Below, in pieces: positions 1 to 9,696 of a stretch of DNA of 64,000 nucleotides. The translations under genes and the position numbers were made by a program. The stretch is from Pseudomonadota bacterium (GTDB lineage: Bacteria; Pseudomonadota; Gammaproteobacteria; Burkholderiales; Rhodocyclaceae). The stretch's first letter is position 1; each line of letters starts with the position of its first letter. The notes below the pieces were generated by a model, which saw only the letters and a program-made list of their open reading frames with translations, did not search any database and was not told the origin of the DNA. Where the stretch lies: the NCBI GenBank assembly GCA_026399515.1, contig JAPLQT010000123.1, positions 62,001-126,000 on the forward strand, given 5' to 3'.

Positions 1-876
1 GCCGTCGTAGATCAGCGGCCAGACCTTCTGCAAGTCGGCGCCCAGCACCGGCGAGGAGATTCCCTTCTCGCGGGCGCGGATCCAGTTCACATTGCCGCGC
101 AGCGTGTTGATTTCGCCATTGTGGGCGATGAAACGAAACGGATGCGCCAAATCCCACGTCGGAAAAGTATTGGTCGAGAAGCGCTGATGGGCCAGCGCCA
201 GTGCCGAAACGACGCGCTTGTCCTGTAGATCCCGGTAGAAATTGCCGACCTGGTCCGCCAGCAACAACCCTTTATAAACGATTGTGCGCGCCGAAAACGA
301 CGGCACGTAAAACTCCTTGCCATGCTTGAGCTTGAGCCTCTGAATCGCATGGCCGGAACGTTTGCGGATGATGTATAACTTGCGCTCGAGGGCGTCGGTG
401 ACCAGCACGTCGGCGCCGCGGCCGACGAATATCTGGCGGATCACCGGTTCGGATTGCCTGACCGACTCGCCCAGCACCGAGTTATCCACCGGCACATCGC
501 GCCAGCCCAGCAGGACCTGGCCTTCGGCGCGCACGGCGCGCTCGATTTCCTCCTGGCAAGCCATCCGCGATGCGCTCTCGCGCGGCAGGAAAACCATGCC
601 GACCCCATATTCGCCGGCCGGCGGCAGGTTGATTCCGAGGACCGCCAATTCGTCGCGGAAATAGCTGTCGGGAAGCTGGATCAGTATCCCCGACCCGTCA
701 CCCGCCATCGGATCCGCGCCAGTCGCGCCGCGATGGGTGAGATTCTTGAGGATCTGCAAGCCCTGCTCGACGATGGCATGGCTTTTCTGGTTCTTGATGT
801 GGGCGACGAAGCCGACACCGCAAGCGTCGTGCTCGTTGGCGGGGTCGTAAAGACCCTGGCGCAGGGGAAGAACCAT
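1..876 (-). CDS. gltB: Glutamate synthase large subunit (GltB), N-terminal part, runs off window
   Basis: This is the large subunit of NADPH-dependent glutamate synthase, which uses the glutamine amide and 2-oxoglutarate to make two glutamates in the cytoplasm. 292 codons are visible without a stop. The N-terminus reads LRQGLYDPANEHDACGVGF, the start of the class II glutaminase (Ntn) domain, with Cys19 as the expected nucleophile after processing. Further in, the frame reads GADPMAGDGSGILIQLPDSY, typical of GltB. The ATG at 876 is preceded by GAGGAAAG at good spacing. It lies downstream of dgt with one lipoprotein gene between, as at the end of the betaproteobacterial pil-aro-dgt-glt locus. 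The rest of GltB, and GltD, would lie outside the window. Confidence 0.95.
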   Translation of the reverse strand, partial: MVLPLRQGLYDPANEHDACGVGFVAHIKNQKSHAIVEQGLQILKNLTHRGATGADPMAGDGSGILIQLPDSYFRDELAVLGINLPPAGEYGVGMVFLPRESASRMACQEEIERAVRAEGQVLLGWRDVPVDNSVLGESVRQSEPVIRQIFVGRGADVLVTDALERKLYIIRKRSGHAIQRLKLKHGKEFYVPSFSARTIVYKGLLLADQVGNFYRDLQDKRVVSALALAHQRFSTNTFPTWDLAHPFRFIAHNGEINTLRGNVNWIRAREKGISSPVLGADLQKVWPLIYDG

Positions 877-921
877 TTCACTTTCCTCAGCATGGAACCG
901 CCTGGCAACAAAGCGGCCGGT

Positions 922-964
922 AAAAAAAGCCGGGCACCCCATCGAAGGGACAGCGCTCCGGCTT
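922..964 (-). terminator. Intrinsic terminator or attenuator between the Ig-like lipoprotein gene and gltB
   Basis: Reading the minus strand, AAGCCGG and CCGGCTT flank a loop of about 29 nt that holds a small GC-rich inner stem, followed directly by a run of seven T. It lies after the frameshifted lipoprotein gene but also downstream of a good promoter for gltB (990-1018) and 46 nt before the gltB start. It could therefore terminate the upstream gene or attenuate gltB. Confidence 0.65.
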
Positions 965-989
965 CTCGAAACCCAATGGGCGGGTTGGA

Positions 990-1018
990 AATATACCGTC
1001 AAACGGTGATGAATTCAA
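990..1018 (-). promoter_or_regulatory. Putative sigma-70 promoter for gltB
   Basis: On the minus strand TTGAAT (1018-1013), a 17-nt spacer and TATATT (995-990) match the sigma-70 consensus well. Transcription would start near 983, giving a leader of roughly 107 nt that contains the terminator-like hairpin at 922-964. Confidence 0.5.
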
Positions 1019-1111
1019 CCCGGATTCACGCACAGATACTTCAACAGCCGGGTTGGTGAAACCGGCAGGAAGCTCGCGGGTGGCCCCAGGCCTGTCGTTG
1101 GAAGACGAGGG

Positions 1112-2464
1112 CTATGGTGACACTGTAAACCCGATTGCAGTCTTGGTATTCGACGTGGCCGCCGGCGTAGTCATAATTAGGTTGAACGTGCCCGAAACCG
1201 GGGTGTTGCACGCAGGAACCAGGACCGCAATGGTATGGGGAGTTCCCGCCAATGAGTTAGGAACCGTGTCGGGCGTAACGCTAATTGTGGCGTTCACCTT
1301 GTTGGGGCTGCTGATGTCATAAACGGAGTTGCTGTCGATCGATAGCTTGGTTCCTGCCGGCATGGCGTTGCCGAGGGTATCCTTAAGTATTATCGACAAC
1401 GAATTCGAGCAACTTCCTTTCATCGCCACGGCCGTCGAACTCGGTGCGGCGGGGGTACTACCGCTTAAGACGATCTGTAGGCTTTGCCGAACATGAGCGG
1501 AACCCCATACTCCGTCACAGGTTCCCCCTTTGCTGGGGGCAGCAGGCGAACCGGCAATTCCGCTGACGCAAGGCGAACTGTTAGAGACATTGAACGAGAT
1601 CACCTGCTCGCCGGGATCCCAGACATTGTCCCCATTGTTGTCGACAAATAGGTCACCGAGGTCGTTGAATTTCTCTCCCGCATCGTACTTGTTGTTGCCA
1701 TTCTCATCGACGAAACTCTCTTCGCCCAGGGAATAGGCGACGACGGTGACTTTGCCGTTTGCCGGACGTGGATTTGCGCTAGTGAAGGTCACCTTGCAGG
1801 TACCGTTCGTCGTCGAACATGACGGTTCGATTTGTGCGCCTCCGGAGATGAAGTTGATCGCCGTGCCATCCGGTACCGGGTTGCCGAGGCGGTCCGAAGC
1901 AATTACTGTGACGCTTGAAGTGACGCCGTTGACGCTTAAACCGTCAATATTCCAGACCGACGCGCCGATGGTAAATCGATCCTGCGCCGGCCGTCCGGTG
2001 GAGATTCTCAGTTGGTTGGACTGGCTGGATATTGAAGGAGTATCTTTCAGGCTGGCTTTGACCCAGACGGCGGTCGGTGTAGTTCCAGACTGTACGCTGA
2101 CGGAGGCCTCGCCGTTGGCGTCGGTCAATTTGTCTACGGTGCCGCCCGAGCCGTCCAGGAGAATATCACCCGTCCGGGTGGTCAAATCAAACGTCACTTT
2201 GACGGCCGGGCTGATCGACAGGTTATTGCTATCCACGACCCGGAACTTGACCAGTGAGCTCTCCACCAGCCCCGCTCCGCCGGTGCCTTTGAGCACGATG
2301 GTCGCCGGCGTTGCAGATACAAATTGAATGCTGGTGGCTCCCGGGGAATTGACATGCAGGGTGATGGTTTTCGTAACTGCCAGGCCAGCGACACTGGCAG
2401 TGATCGTGTCATTTTGCGCACAGCCCTTGTCGGTGTAAGTCGCGACCGGCCGGTACCGGCACAA
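1112..2464 (-). pseudogene. Ig-like repeat lipoprotein, C-terminal piece (separated by a frameshift)
   Basis: This frame continues the Ig-like lipoprotein that starts at 4029 and has no ribosome-binding site or signal sequence of its own. It resumes at about position 2446 with ATYTDKGCAQNDTITAS, the second half of a beta-sandwich domain whose first half ends the other frame. It carries about two more Ig-like domains, then an acidic segment with EF-hand-like loops (DENGNNKYDAGE and DNNGDNVWDPGE) and a Cys-containing C-terminal beta domain. Function is unknown; homologous full-length genes lie at 6961-9588 and 9697-12300. A one-base sequencing error is an alternative explanation, in which case this is the C-terminal half of an intact protein of about 970 residues. 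Confidence 0.75.
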
Positions 2465-4029
2465 ATCGAAGAAAAATTAATTGTGACCGGAGTGTTCGTG
2501 GGTACTCCAGTCACAGTGACGAGCACAGACGTCGTCGCGTACGGAGAAAGCTGATCCGTGCCGACTGTCATACTGGCGATCACCGGATTGGCCGGACTGA
2601 TGCTGAATCCCGCGTTGCCGGAGACGATTGCACCTTCGACGGACGTCGTCGCAGTGATGCTGGTAGCGCCTGCCGAGGACAGGCTCGCCGCATCGATCTG
2701 AATGGTAGCTACGCCGAATGCGTCGGTGAGCGCGGTACCGGTCAACGGGGTCATGGCCGCCAAAGCCGGTGTGGTAGTAAAGGTTACGACGGCCTTGGGC
2801 ACCGCTGAACCAGCGGCGTTTCGAATTGTTGCGGTGACCTTGGCCGGACTCCCCGGGCTGATATTTGTCACCGCCGCGCCCGTCGCGGGATTGGTCAAGA
2901 CAACCGACACGGTTGCGGCGCTCTGGGTGGCGATCACATTGAGGTTCACGCTGCCCGAGACCGGGGTGCCATTCACCGTGGCCGTCGCGGTGATGGTGGC
3001 GGCGCCTGCTGCCGTGGGAGTCGCGGCGGCGATCTGGATCGAAGCCCTGCCCGTTGCATCCGTTACAGCGCTGCCGGAGGCCGGATACATGGTGATCAGC
3101 GAAGCCGCGGTGGTGAAGGTCACCACGGTATTTGGCACGCCCTTCCCCGACGCATCGCTGACCGAGGCATACACCTTCACGAGATCGCCTGTTTGGATCG
3201 AATTGACCAGCAGCGTATCTATCTGGATGTTGCCCGTTACCCCGGTACCCGTAGGAATCACGCCAAACCCGGCGCTCGCGGACAAGGAAGCGCCACCCAC
3301 CGAGGCAGACGCAGTGATCGTGGCGGCGCCTGCGGCCGTCGGACTGGCGGCGTTGATCTGGATGGAGGCCACTCCGGAAGCATCGGTGAGTGCGGTGCCG
3401 GTCGCGGGAATCATAGATGCCAATGTCGCCGCGGTCGTAAAAGTCACCACCACATTAGGAACCACCGCCCCCGAGGTATCGCGCAGGGTGACCGATACCT
3501 TGGCCGGATTGCCTGTGCCGATATTCGTGACGGCTGCCCCGGTAACCGGATTGGTCAATGCAATGCTGATTCCTGTCGCACCTGTACTGGTGGCCAGCAC
3601 ACCGAAACCGGCACTGACGGTCAGGGTAGCGCCGCCCACCGAAGCGGTCGCGGAAATGTTCGTCGCGCCGGCCGCCGTCGGACTGGCGCCGATGACCTGG
3701 ATCGAAGCCGCGCCGACCGTATCCGTCAGCGCCGTCCCCGAGGCGGGGATCATCGTGGCCAGGCTCGCCGAGGTAGTGAACGTGACCACCGTGTTCGGAA
3801 CCAGGGCACCTGACGGATCCCTGACCGTCGCGGTCACCTTGGCGGCATTGCTGGTGCTGATATTGGTGACGGTGGCGCCGGTGACAGGGTCGGTGAAGGC
3901 GATCGAGATGCTGCCCTTGTCAGTCTTGAATGTAGTATCGGCACTTCCGCTGACGCAACCCGTCAGCCCGAGGACCACGCCACAGCACAGCACCACAGCG
4001 AAAAACTTACGAATAATGGAATTGAACAT
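2194..4029 (-). pseudogene. Ig-like repeat lipoprotein, N-terminal piece (frameshift near 2446)
   Basis: A surface or periplasmic lipoprotein of unknown function. Residues 1-25 are a lipoprotein signal with lipobox LTGC (Cys25). Four tandem Big_1/invasin-like Ig domains of about 113 residues follow; each contains the pattern VTFTT, a TALTD or SAVTD turn and a Gly-Ala-rich TITA strand. True coding ends near 2446, after INFSSICAGTGR; the following residues to 2194 are out-of-frame translation, and the domain continues in the +1 frame (1112-2464). A promoter sits at 4116-4144. There is no strong Shine-Dalgarno sequence before the ATG at 4029. Repeats like these are prone to recombination and polymerase slippage, so a real lesion is plausible. 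Confidence 0.8.
2560..3910 (-). repeat. Four tandem ~338-bp repeats encoding Ig-like domains
   Basis: The DNA repeats with a period of about 338 bp, matching the Ig-like domain unit. Equivalent points coding for the TNPVTGAAVTN-type strand lie near 3880, 3540 and 2885, and the third unit (near 3200) is the most diverged. The units stay in one frame as far as position 2446. Confidence 0.7.
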
Positions 4030-4115
4030 GTTTGGTCGAATTGTCTTCAGGTCATTCTCTGGTTGAGCCAGTTTCCTTCCGCACTCGCCTGTCGCTGGTG
4101 AGCCGCTTCCAACCT

Positions 4116-4144
4116 ATGATACAAGGCCGGTCGGATACTTGCAA
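4116..4144 (-). promoter_or_regulatory. Putative sigma-70 promoter of the frameshifted Ig-like lipoprotein gene
   Basis: On the minus strand TTGCAA (4144-4139), a spacer of exactly 17 nt and TATCAT (4121-4116) form a good promoter in the dgt-lipoprotein gap. Transcription would start near 4109, about 80 nt before the ATG at 4029. Confidence 0.5.
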
Positions 4145-4156
4145 AAGACCGCGGTT

Positions 4157-5290
4157 TCATATCTCTCCGACGGCGAACATGCGGCGGTGTTCCCGGATGG
4201 CATAGCGATCGGTCATGCCGGCGATATAGTCGGCCACGGCGCGCGGCAGCCCCGCCGTCGCCATCTGCTGGTACTGCGGCGGCAACAGGCTGGGGTCATC
4301 CATGAAAGCGCCGAACAGGTCGCCGACGATGCGCCGCGCCTTGTTGGTCATGCGCAGCACCTGATAGTGGCGATACAGCTTGTCGCGCAGGAAGATCTTC
4401 AGTGAACGTTGTTGAACGTGCATGCCGGCGCTGAAAGCGACCAGCGACGGAGCGGCATGAATGTCGTCCAGCGATCGTGGAGCGGCGGATGCAATGTTCC
4501 GTCGCGTCTCGGTAATGAGGTCCAGCACGTGGGCGTTGATCATGCGGCGGATGGTTTCATGGATCAGGCGACGCCCGGCAAGATCGGGATATTCTCCGCG
4601 AACGTCCTTGATATGGGACGAGAAAGCGTCCACTTCATCGAGTTGCTCGAGCGCCAGCAGACCGGAGCGCAATCCGTCGTCGAGATCGTGGTTGTTGTAG
4701 GCGATCGAATCGGCCAGGTTGCAGATCTGCGCTTCAAGTGAAGGCTGGCGATCGTCCAGGAAACGCCTGCCGAGTTCACCCAGCGCGCGGGCATTGACGA
4801 GCGAACAATGCTTGAGTATGCCTTCGCGGGTCTCGAAACACAGGTTCAGGCCGTCAAAAGCCGCATAGCGCTCTTCCAACAAATCGACGGTGCGCAAGCT
4901 TTGCAAATTGTGTTCGAAGCCGCCATGGTCCTGCATGCATGCATTCAGCGCGTCCTGTCCGGCATGGCCGAAAGGCGTATGGCCCAGGTCGTGCGCCAGC
5001 GCGATGGCTTCGACCAGATCCTCGTTGAGCCGCAGGGCGCGCGCTATGCCGCGGGCGATCTGGGCGACCTCGATGCTGTGCGTCAGCCGCGTACGGAATA
5101 AATCGCCCTCATGATTGACAAAGACCTGAGTCTTGTATTCGAGGCGGCGGAAAGCGGTGGAGTGGACGATGCGGTCGCGGTCGCGCTGGAACTCGCTGCG
5201 CTCCGCCGGCATGGGCTCGGCAATGGCCCGGCCTCGCGTATTGGCGGCGCTGACCGCGTAAGCCGCCAAATGCGATGGGGTTTCAGACAT
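4157..5290 (-). CDS. dgt: Deoxyguanosinetriphosphate triphosphohydrolase-like protein
   Basis: An HD-domain dNTP triphosphohydrolase that cleaves dNTPs to nucleoside and triphosphate. The HD signature is visible: His71 in [10 protein letters not shown] and His100-Asp101 in [15 protein letters not shown], with the downstream YNNHDLDDG segment. The product has 377 residues. I place the start at ATG 5290 ([11 protein letters not shown]), which has GAGGAG seven nt upstream and overlaps the aroB stop by 8 nt; the longer reading from 5323 would overlap aroB by 41 nt. It is the last gene of the aroK-aroB-dgt block and is probably translationally coupled to aroB. Confidence 0.92.
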   Translation of the reverse strand: MSETPSHLAAYAVSAANTRGRAIAEPMPAERSEFQRDRDRIVHSTAFRRLEYKTQVFVNHEGDLFRTRLTHSIEVAQIARGIARALRLNEDLVEAIALAHDLGHTPFGHAGQDALNACMQDHGGFEHNLQSLRTVDLLEERYAAFDGLNLCFETREGILKHCSLVNARALGELGRRFLDDRQPSLEAQICNLADSIAYNNHDLDDGLRSGLLALEQLDEVDAFSSHIKDVRGEYPDLAGRRLIHETIRRMINAHVLDLITETRRNIASAAPRSLDDIHAAPSLVAFSAGMHVQQRSLKIFLRDKLYRHYQVLRMTNKARRIVGDLFGAFMDDPSLLPPQYQQMATAGLPRAVADYIAGMTDRYAIREHRRMFAVGEI

Positions 5291-6377
5291 GGCAGCACTC
5301 CTCGATGGCGGCGAGAATGTCACCGGGCGGCGCGTCCGACCAGGTGACCGCCTCGCCGATGTGCTTGAGCAGCACCAGGCGCAGCCTTCCCGCCACGACT
5401 TTCTTGTCGTGGCCCATCAATTCGAGATAGCGCTCCGCGCCCAACGGAGCGCCTTGCACCGGCAGTCCGGCACGCGCCAGGAGGCTCTTCACTCGCGCGA
5501 CATCGGCGGCGGCAAGCCAGCCCAAGCGGCGCGACAAGTCCGCCGCCATCACCATACCCGCCGCGACGGCTTCTCCATGCAGCCAGACGCCATAGCCGAG
5601 GCCGGTTTCGATGGCGTGGCCGAAGGTATGGCCGAGATTCAGCAGGGCGCGCCCACCTTCAGCAGCCGTTTCGAACTCATCGGCCGCCACCACCTCGGCC
5701 TTGCAGGCACAGGAACGCTCGACGGCGCGGGCCAACGCATCGGCATCGCGGGCGCGCAGCTTATCCATATTCGCTTCGAGCCATTCCAGAAATTTCAGGT
5801 CGCGAATCAAACCATATTTGATGACTTCGGCCAGACCCGACGACAGCTCCCGCTCCGGCAGCGTCTTCAGCGTATCGGTATCGGCGAGCACCAGCTTGGG
5901 CTGCCAGAACGCGCCTATCATGTTCTTGCCGCGCGGATGGTTGATGCCGGTCTTGCCGCCCACCGAAGAATCGACCTGTGACAACAAGGTCGTCGGCACC
6001 TGGATGAAGGGCACGCCGCGCTGATAGCTGGCGGCGGCGAATCCGGCGAGATCGCCGATGACGCCGCCGCCCAGGGCGATGATGGTCGTCGAGCGGTCGC
6101 AGCGATTCGCCAGCAATGCGTCGAATATGAGGTTCAGCGTCTCCCAGTTCTTGTATTGCTCGCCGTCGGGCAGGACGATTTCGGTCAATTTCACGCCGGC
6201 CGCGCGCAAGGGATCGGCCAAGGCCGCCAGATACAGCGGCGCAACGGTGCTGTTGGTGACGATCGCGGCGCGCGGAGACTTCAACTGCCCCAGGATCAGG
6301 TCGACCCTGTCCAGCAATCCGCCGCCGATGTGGATCGGATAGGCACGATCGTCGAGGCTTACATTCAGGCTGAGCAT
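5283..6377 (-). CDS. aroB: 3-dehydroquinate synthase
   Basis: Converts DAHP to 3-dehydroquinate, the second step of the shikimate pathway, using NAD and a divalent metal. The 364-residue length is normal for AroB. The NAD-binding glycine-rich segment [13 protein letters not shown] and the metal-ligand regions [10 protein letters not shown] (Glu) and [12 protein letters not shown] (His) are present. The start at 6377 overlaps the end of aroK by 13 nt and dgt follows with an 8-nt overlap, so the three genes form a tight operon. Confidence 0.96.
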   Translation of the reverse strand: MLSLNVSLDDRAYPIHIGGGLLDRVDLILGQLKSPRAAIVTNSTVAPLYLAALADPLRAAGVKLTEIVLPDGEQYKNWETLNLIFDALLANRCDRSTTIIALGGGVIGDLAGFAAASYQRGVPFIQVPTTLLSQVDSSVGGKTGINHPRGKNMIGAFWQPKLVLADTDTLKTLPERELSSGLAEVIKYGLIRDLKFLEWLEANMDKLRARDADALARAVERSCACKAEVVAADEFETAAEGGRALLNLGHTFGHAIETGLGYGVWLHGEAVAAGMVMAADLSRRLGWLAAADVARVKSLLARAGLPVQGAPLGAERYLELMGHDKKVVAGRLRLVLLKHIGEAVTWSDAPPGDILAAIEECCHV

Positions 6378-6892
6378 CGGGTGCGAACCTCTCGTTCGAT
6401 CTGCTTGACCAGATGGTGGAAAGCGCCGCTGCCGCTCTCGACGACGATATCGGCGATTTCACGATACAGGGGGTCGCGCTGGACAAACAGCTCCTGTAGT
6501 TTCGCCAGTGGATCCGCCACCTGCAGCAACGGGCGATTGCGGTTGTGGCGGGTACGCTCCCAGAGCTGCCGGGGCTGGGCGCAAAGATAGATCACGATAC
6601 CGGTATTCGCCAAATTGGCGCGATTGCGCGGGTCGAGGACGACCCCGCCCCCGGTCGCCATGACCAGGTTGTTTTCGTGCGTCAAAGCCTGCACCACCTG
6701 CATCTCGCGCGCGCGAAATCCGGCTTCGCCTTCGATCTCGAAGATCACCGGAATATTGACACCGGTGCGCGACTCGATCTCGTGGTCAGAGTCGGCGAAG
6801 CGACGTCCAAGACGCTTGGCGAGCTGGCGGCCGACCGTGGTCTTGCCGGCGCCCATCAGGCCGACGAGGTAGATGTTGGGTGAGGATTCCAC
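6365..6892 (-). CDS. aroK: Shikimate kinase
   Basis: Phosphorylates shikimate at the 3-position with ATP. Walker A is GLMGAGKTT (residues 11-19), the substrate-binding Asp residues are in FADSDHEIE (Asp34, Asp36), Arg60 follows in GFRARE, and the ATGGGVVL substrate loop comes next. The 175-residue length is standard. In most betaproteobacteria aroK follows pilQ directly; here two Ig-like lipoprotein genes separate them, and an intrinsic terminator lies 31 nt upstream of aroK, so aroK needs readthrough or its own promoter. Confidence 0.96.
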   Translation of the reverse strand: MESSPNIYLVGLMGAGKTTVGRQLAKRLGRRFADSDHEIESRTGVNIPVIFEIEGEAGFRAREMQVVQALTHENNLVMATGGGVVLDPRNRANLANTGIVIYLCAQPRQLWERTRHNRNRPLLQVADPLAKLQELFVQRDPLYREIADIVVESGSGAFHHLVKQIEREVRTRCSA

Positions 6893-6922
6893 GGCGCAAT
6901 TGTATCAACTGACTGTGCGGGG

Positions 6923-6948
6923 AACGAAAAGCCGGCGCAAGCCGGCTT
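6923..6948 (-). terminator. Intrinsic terminator after the middle Ig-like lipoprotein gene
   Basis: On the minus strand AAGCCGGC, a 4-nt loop TTGC and GCCGGCTT form a perfect 8-bp stem followed by TTCGTT. It sits 12 nt after the lipoprotein stop codon and before aroK. An overlapping 18-bp perfect palindrome (GCGCAAGCCGGCTTGCGC) gives an alternative fold. Confidence 0.7.
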
Positions 6949-6960
6949 GCGCGGTGAAAA

Positions 6961-9588
6961 TCATGGTGTTTTTTGATCTAGGTCCGCACCGAAGGGGGAG
7001 TCTGGAAGGAAGCAATCGGGGCTCATGTCAGCAGACGTTGGAATGAGAACAAATTTGAATTCATTGACTGACTCCGTGCCATTGACCACCACCTTTGCGC
7101 GGATTCTCGATTCAACCCAATGCGCATAGCTCTTCAAGTAAATCAGATTGAAGCTGCCTACGCCGTTGGCATTTGTGGCCACCGACGGCGGCAAGGTCCC
7201 CGCCGACGCATGCGGAGGAGTGATCGAACCCAGCCCGCCACCGTCGCCATTCGGATCATAATCTTCCCCGTCATCTAGGATGTCGTTTTCGTTCACATCC
7301 TCGTTGGGAAAATCAGTCGTTACATTCGCGATCACTGGGCCGATTGTCCGTTTGGCCTTAGTGTGAACCGCCCCGCAGTAGCTTGGGTCAGTCTTTTTGT
7401 CGATACGATATCCCCTGTAATAGTGCGTTGGAAATGCGGTGAGGGTCACGGTCGCACCAGCAACAGCTCCTCCAGTACTCGAAACGACCAGTACCGTCAT
7501 AGGCAAAGTATAAGTAGTGCCGTTGTCGGTTGAACTGGCTCCACTGCTTCGTCCCAGCGTCAGCGAGGCGCTGGTGCCGGAGACATTGATCGTTTTGGTA
7601 TCCGTCACAGCGGTGCCCACTAGGGACGCCTTGACTTGTAAGCCGCCGACAGTCGAAAGCGAACCCGACGTAAAGGTGGTGGCTGCCAGCCCATTGCTAT
7701 TTGTGTAGACGACTACGGGGTTAATCTGTTCGCCGCTGCCGGTCGGATTGACGATCTCGAAGAGCACCGGTGCGTTGCCAACAGTGTTATTCGCTGCATC
7801 GCGGACGGTGGCGGTCAGGGTTGCGCTATTGGTCGTCCCTCCGGTACTCGGGGAAACAATTGATACGCTGGGTTGCAGGCTGATTTTGGTTCCGGTGGCT
7901 GCCGACAGCGCAAACAGCCGATTCAGGGTGGCGAGCACATTTCCCGAGCCATCGAGAGCGTCGATCTGAACGTTGGCGTTGCCCGAATTGATGCCTGCCG
8001 TCAGGATTTCGGTCACCGCATTTGCCGAGGGTATCGCCGTGCTGGATTTGCTTGAGTTCGACCATGTGCCCAAGGTCGTGGCGAAACGCACGTTGGTCAC
8101 CGTTACTCCGGAAATCGACGCCGGCACACTCAGGGAAATTGCCTGGGATGCGGAGAGCGCCAATGAGGTCGGATTGGTTGTCGGGGCAGTGACCGCGAAG
8201 GGAATGCCGACCGAGGTTGCCACTATGGCGGTGCTGGTGGTCACGGTTGAATTGCCGGCGGCATTCACCCAATCGGCATTGACGATCACGCTCCCTGGCG
8301 CGGTAACAGTCAGCGTCACTGATGGAGTGTTGCCATTTACGCTAGTTGTCACGCTTGTCGCGCTCAAGCTGCCTGCACCGGTACTCTTGTTGTCGATTGA
8401 GAGCTTGATAGCCTGGGCGTTCACGCCGGCGGACGCGGCATCGTTCGCCGTTACGGTCAGTGTCAAGATGTCTCCAACCTGCGCCGTATTTTTCGATGCT
8501 GCTACGGTCAGCGTCGAGCCGGTAATCTGGATCGGGATTTGCGCAGACACCGAAGTGCCGACTACGCTTGCCGTGACAACCTCGGTGCGATTGGTCCTGT
8601 CCGCCTTGCCGCCGAGGGCAAGCGCAGTGAGGGGGATGGTCACGGTACCGTCCGCTTTGGAGTCGCCCGAACTGGTACCCAACAGGCCGGTAGGCGCAGT
8701 GAACAATACTTTCTGTCCGGAGACCGGCGCACGCAGGCTGTCGACAACTGAAGCGGTGATCGTGGTCGAATTCGAGCCATCCGTCTTGATCGACGGAGTA
8801 GAGGCGCCGAGGAGGAGCGACAACGACGATGCGGTGACCGGTATGGCAATCTCCCCGGTGACGCCGGTTCCCACCACCTCCGCGGAAACGATGTCGGTGT
8901 GATCGGTCTGATTGGCGGTCCCCGAGGCGGAGAGGGCGGAGTAGGAAATGGTGACTATTCCGCCGCCGGCTGATGAAGGGCCGGAACTTGCGGTAAGGAA
9001 ATGTCCGGACCCGGATTTGACCGCGAATCTTACCGTGGCCCCGGAGACGGCGAAACCGTTGGCGTCGACCACCGTCGCGGTGAGCATGGTCGAATTCGAG
9101 CCGTCAGCCTTGATCGAAGCCGCCGACGAGGCGAGGATCAACGACGTGGCGGGCGCCACTGCGGTACTGGTCACCTTGATGGGGATCTGGGCGGTTACGC
9201 TGGAGCCCACCACTTTGGCCGTGACGGTCTCGGTGCGATCGGACAAATTGACCGTGCCCGACGAAGCAGGCGCGGAGTAGCTGATGGTGACCGTCCCGCC
9301 CGCGGAAGAGATTCCGGAACTCACGCCAAACTGCCCGGAGGTCGCCGTGAAATCCACGGTGGCGCCGGAAACCGGCAGTTTGGCGGCATCGACAACTGTC
9401 GCGGTGATCGTGGTGGAGGTTGACCCATCGGCCTTGACCGACGCTGCCGACGAGGCAAGGATGATGGCGGCGGCGGACGTGGCTGGGGACGTGGTGCTCG
9501 CCGGCGTCCCACCGCCGCTCAGACAACCCGTCAATCCGAGAATCAGCAATGCAGCGGCGGGAAATAGGTGCAATTTGTTGATGTACAT
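6961..9588 (-). CDS. Large Ig-like (Big_1-type) repeat lipoprotein
   Basis: A lipoprotein of about 875 residues with no assigned function. The signal peptide ends in lipobox LTGC (Cys22 from the start used here). At least three tandem Ig-like domains of about 110 residues follow, each opening with a variant of SSAASIKADGSNSTTITA and closing with RTEVVTASVVGTSVSAQIPI. More diverged beta domains come next, then an acidic calcium-loop-like stretch (NEDVNENDILDDGEDYDPNGDG) and a conserved C-terminal RAKVVVNGTESVNEFKF segment. ATG 9588 is preferred over 9594 because AGGA lies 6 nt before it, whereas AGGA directly abuts the upstream ATG. It is closely related to the next gene (9697-12300). An outer-membrane or surface adhesin role is inferred only from architecture. 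Confidence 0.85.
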   Translation of the reverse strand: MYINKLHLFPAAALLILGLTGCLSGGGTPASTTSPATSAAAIILASSAASVKADGSTSTTITATVVDAAKLPVSGATVDFTATSGQFGVSSGISSAGGTVTISYSAPASSGTVNLSDRTETVTAKVVGSSVTAQIPIKVTSTAVAPATSLILASSAASIKADGSNSTMLTATVVDANGFAVSGATVRFAVKSGSGHFLTASSGPSSAGGGIVTISYSALSASGTANQTDHTDIVSAEVVGTGVTGEIAIPVTASSLSLLLGASTPSIKTDGSNSTTITASVVDSLRAPVSGQKVLFTAPTGLLGTSSGDSKADGTVTIPLTALALGGKADRTNRTEVVTASVVGTSVSAQIPIQITGSTLTVAASKNTAQVGDILTLTVTANDAASAGVNAQAIKLSIDNKSTGAGSLSATSVTTSVNGNTPSVTLTVTAPGSVIVNADWVNAAGNSTVTTSTAIVATSVGIPFAVTAPTTNPTSLALSASQAISLSVPASISGVTVTNVRFATTLGTWSNSSKSSTAIPSANAVTEILTAGINSGNANVQIDALDGSGNVLATLNRLFALSAATGTKISLQPSVSIVSPSTGGTTNSATLTATVRDAANNTVGNAPVLFEIVNPTGSGEQINPVVVYTNSNGLAATTFTSGSLSTVGGLQVKASLVGTAVTDTKTINVSGTSASLTLGRSSGASSTDNGTTYTLPMTVLVVSSTGGAVAGATVTLTAFPTHYYRGYRIDKKTDPSYCGAVHTKAKRTIGPVIANVTTDFPNEDVNENDILDDGEDYDPNGDGGGLGSITPPHASAGTLPPSVATNANGVGSFNLIYLKSYAHWVESRIRAKVVVNGTESVNEFKFVLIPTSADMSPDCFLPDSPFGADLDQKTP

Positions 9589-9642
9589 AACCATTCCTAT
9601 TGAACGCTGTTTACCTGATCCCTGCCCGCCCGCATCATAAAC

Positions 9643-9677
9643 GAAAGGCCGGCCTGGAAAACGCCGGCCGGCCTTTC
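9643..9677 (-). terminator. Intrinsic terminator after the pilQ-proximal Ig-like lipoprotein gene
   Basis: A perfect 12-bp stem (GAAAGGCCGGCC / GGCCGGCCTTTC) with an 11-nt loop, followed on the minus strand by GTTTATG. It lies 19 nt past the stop codon at 9697 and about 50 nt before the next lipoprotein start. Confidence 0.7.
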
Positions 9678-9696
9678 AGGAAACATCGGTAACGGA

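Noticed and set aside
2560-3910. Regularly spaced repeats as a possible CRISPR array
   Set aside because: The ~338-bp period is in frame and codes for Ig-like domains; no short identical repeats with unique spacers.
2702-4066. Long plus-strand open frame (454 codons) opposite the frameshifted Ig-like gene
   Set aside because: It mirrors the repeat structure of the minus-strand gene, has Val/Ala/Pro-rich composition with no domain, and no ribosome-binding site.
5291-5323. Upstream ATG for dgt at 5323
   Set aside because: It would overlap aroB by 41 nt; ATG 5290 has a strong Shine-Dalgarno sequence.
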